Shown one piece after another: positions 6,230-7,318 of a stretch of 7,318 nt of DNA. Position numbers and translations under genes: made by a program. The DNA comes from an uncultured Prevotella sp. (GTDB lineage Bacteria; Bacteroidota; Bacteroidia; Bacteroidales; Bacteroidaceae), in contig UQJC01000071.1 of the NCBI GenBank assembly GCA_900541335.1, positions 1 to 7,318 on the forward strand, read 5' to 3'. The notes under the pieces were generated by a model. It did no database searches, was not told the origin of the DNA, and was given only the letters and a program-made list of their open reading frames with translations. How positions within the stretch are numbered: position 1 is the stretch's first letter; each line of letters begins with the position of its first letter.

Positions 6230-7318
6230 TTATCCTTTATATTGTCCAGCCACGTCGGCTGCCACTTTCTCAATGTGTGCAATCACTTCTTCATCCAAAG
6301 TTCCAACTGCCAATTTAGCAAGAACCGTATCAGCATACTGTGAACGGATGACTTGCAGGAAGGTATCCTGGAAACTACGCACCTTATTCAAAGGTACATT
6401 GCGAAGCAAGCCCTTGGTACCGCAGTACAAGATAGCAACCTGTTCAGCAACGGGCATGGGCGAATACTGAGCCTGAATGAGCAACTGGTTATTCTTGCGT
6501 CCACGGTCAATCGTCATGGCGGTAACGGCATCCAAGTCGGAAGAGAATTTTGCAAACGCTTCCAATTCACGATACTGCGCCTGGTCGATTTTCAGCGTAC
6601 CGGCAACCTTCTTCATACTCTTAATCTGGGCAGCACCACCGACACGACTCACGGAAATACCAACGTCGATTGCGGGACGGAAACCTTGGTTAAATAGATT
6701 AGAGTCAAGGTAAATCTGACCATCGGTAATAGAAATTACATTGGTCGGAATGTAAGCTGAAACGTCACCTGCCTGGGTTTCAATGATAGGAAGTGCAGTC
6801 AACGATCCACCTCCCTTAACTTCGCCACGGAGGCTTTCAGGAAGGTCGTTCATCTTCTCAGCAACCTCTTGCTGGTTGTTGATTTTTGCTGCACGCTCCA
6901 ACAAACGGGAGTGAAGGTAGAAGACGTCACCGGGATAAGCTTCACGACCTGAAGGACGACGAAGAATCAGCGACACTTCACGATAAGCTACTGCCTGCTT
7001 GGACAAGTCATCGTAAACAACCAAAGCATGCATACCGCGATCGCGGAAGAACTCGCCGATTGCCGCACCGGCAAAAGGTGCATAGTACTGCATAGCGGCA
7101 GGTTCGCCAGCCGTTGCGCTCACGATAATGGTGTAATCCATGGCACCGGCCTCCTTCAGCGTATTCACGATATTGGCTACCGTAGATGCTTTCTGACCAA
7201 TTGCAACATAGATACAGATTACATCTTTTCCCTTCTGGTTCAAAATTGTATCGGTAGCAATTGAAGTTTTACCAGTCTGACGGTCTCCAATGATCAACTC
7301 ACGCTGTCCACGACCGAT
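6230..7318 (-). CDS. atpA: ATP synthase F1 subunit alpha (5' part outside window)
   Basis: The C-terminal 362 residues are present, about two thirds of the usual length of roughly 525; the N-terminal beta-barrel is beyond the right edge. The alpha subunit binds ATP at the non-catalytic sites and supplies an arginine to the catalytic sites of beta. Walker A (GDRQTGKT) is at 7265-7288, followed by the conserved ATAGEPAAMQYYAPF and VVYDDLSKQAVAYREVSL. ISVSRVGGAAQ contains the arginine that reaches into the neighbouring catalytic site. Between SRLLERAAK and SLTALPIIE the loop (NNQQEVAEKMNDLPESLRG and a few more residues) is about seven residues longer than in E. coli, as in Bacteroidetes. No break is seen. 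The gene is translated together with atpG, whose ribosome-binding site lies within its last codons. Confidence 0.98.
   Translation of the reverse strand: MGRGQRELIIGDRQTGKTSIATDTILNQKGKDVICIYVAIGQKASTVANIVNTLKEAGAMDYTIIVSATAGEPAAMQYYAPFAGAAIGEFFRDRGMHALVVYDDLSKQAVAYREVSLILRRPSGREAYPGDVFYLHSRLLERAAKINNQQEVAEKMNDLPESLRGEVKGGGSLTALPIIETQAGDVSAYIPTNVISITDGQIYLDSNLFNQGFRPAIDVGISVSRVGGAAQIKSMKKVAGTLKIDQAQYRELEAFAKFSSDLDAVTAMTIDRGRKNNQLLIQAQYSPMPVAEQVAILYCGTKGLLRNVPLNKVRSFQDTFLQVIRSQYADTVLAKLAVGTLDEEVIAHIEKVAADVAGQYKG
6233..6238 (-). promoter_or_regulatory. Ribosome-binding site of atpG
   Basis: AAAGGA on the minus strand ends 8 bases before the atpG ATG and overlaps the last sense codons of atpA (AAA GGA, then TAA). 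It fixes the atpG start and implies translational linkage of the two genes. It is the clearest purine-rich site in the window; most other genes here show none. Confidence 0.7.

Noticed and set aside
5919..7264. Plus-strand frames opposite atpG and atpA
   Set aside because: These are shadows of highly conserved housekeeping genes and carry no recognisable protein features.

Overview
The window looks like chromosomal DNA of a Bacteroidales bacterium, probably close to Prevotellaceae. Three things point there: the AtpA and AtpG sequences, including a Bacteroidetes-type lengthened loop in AtpA; an ATP synthase operon that ends with atpG instead of continuing into atpD; and Bacteroidetes-type IS4- and IS5-family transposase remnants. 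Genus-level placement is a guess from remembered sequences.

Layout from right to left, since every host gene is on the minus strand. At the right edge, atpA (cut by the window end) and atpG form the tail of the F1Fo ATP synthase operon, 5 bases apart, and a strong 13-bp hairpin follows atpG. Next is a DUF4112-like small membrane protein gene that is split by a frameshift near 4961-4970. A roughly 410-base intergenic stretch with two hairpins follows. Then come a 95-residue conserved-looking hypothetical gene and, 33 bases on, a rhodanese-domain lipoprotein gene, which probably form a two-gene unit closed by a 12-bp terminator hairpin. After that are a COG1237-type metallo-beta-lactamase-fold hydrolase gene with its own terminator hairpin, and a NhaC-family Na+/H+ antiporter gene.

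The left 1.1 kb, on the plus strand, is a junkyard of insertion sequences. The C-terminally truncated catalytic part of an IS4-family transposase runs in from the left edge. Near position 370-380 it changes abruptly into an IS5-family transposase that has lost its N-terminus and has a one-base frameshift in a T-run. The last codons of that IS5 frame run through a hairpin plus T-tract that reads, on the opposite strand, as the terminator of the antiporter gene, so the IS right end probably sits at that terminator.

Functionally, atpA and atpG make ATP from a proton or sodium gradient and the antiporter exchanges ions across the same membrane. The rhodanese lipoprotein and MBL hydrolase are housekeeping or stress-type enzymes with unknown substrates. 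I found no CRISPR array, defence system, phage gene, tRNA or rRNA, and nothing that I would call a new multigene system. The most informative oddities are the IS4/IS5 chimera, the broken DUF4112 gene and the overlap of the IS end with a host terminator.
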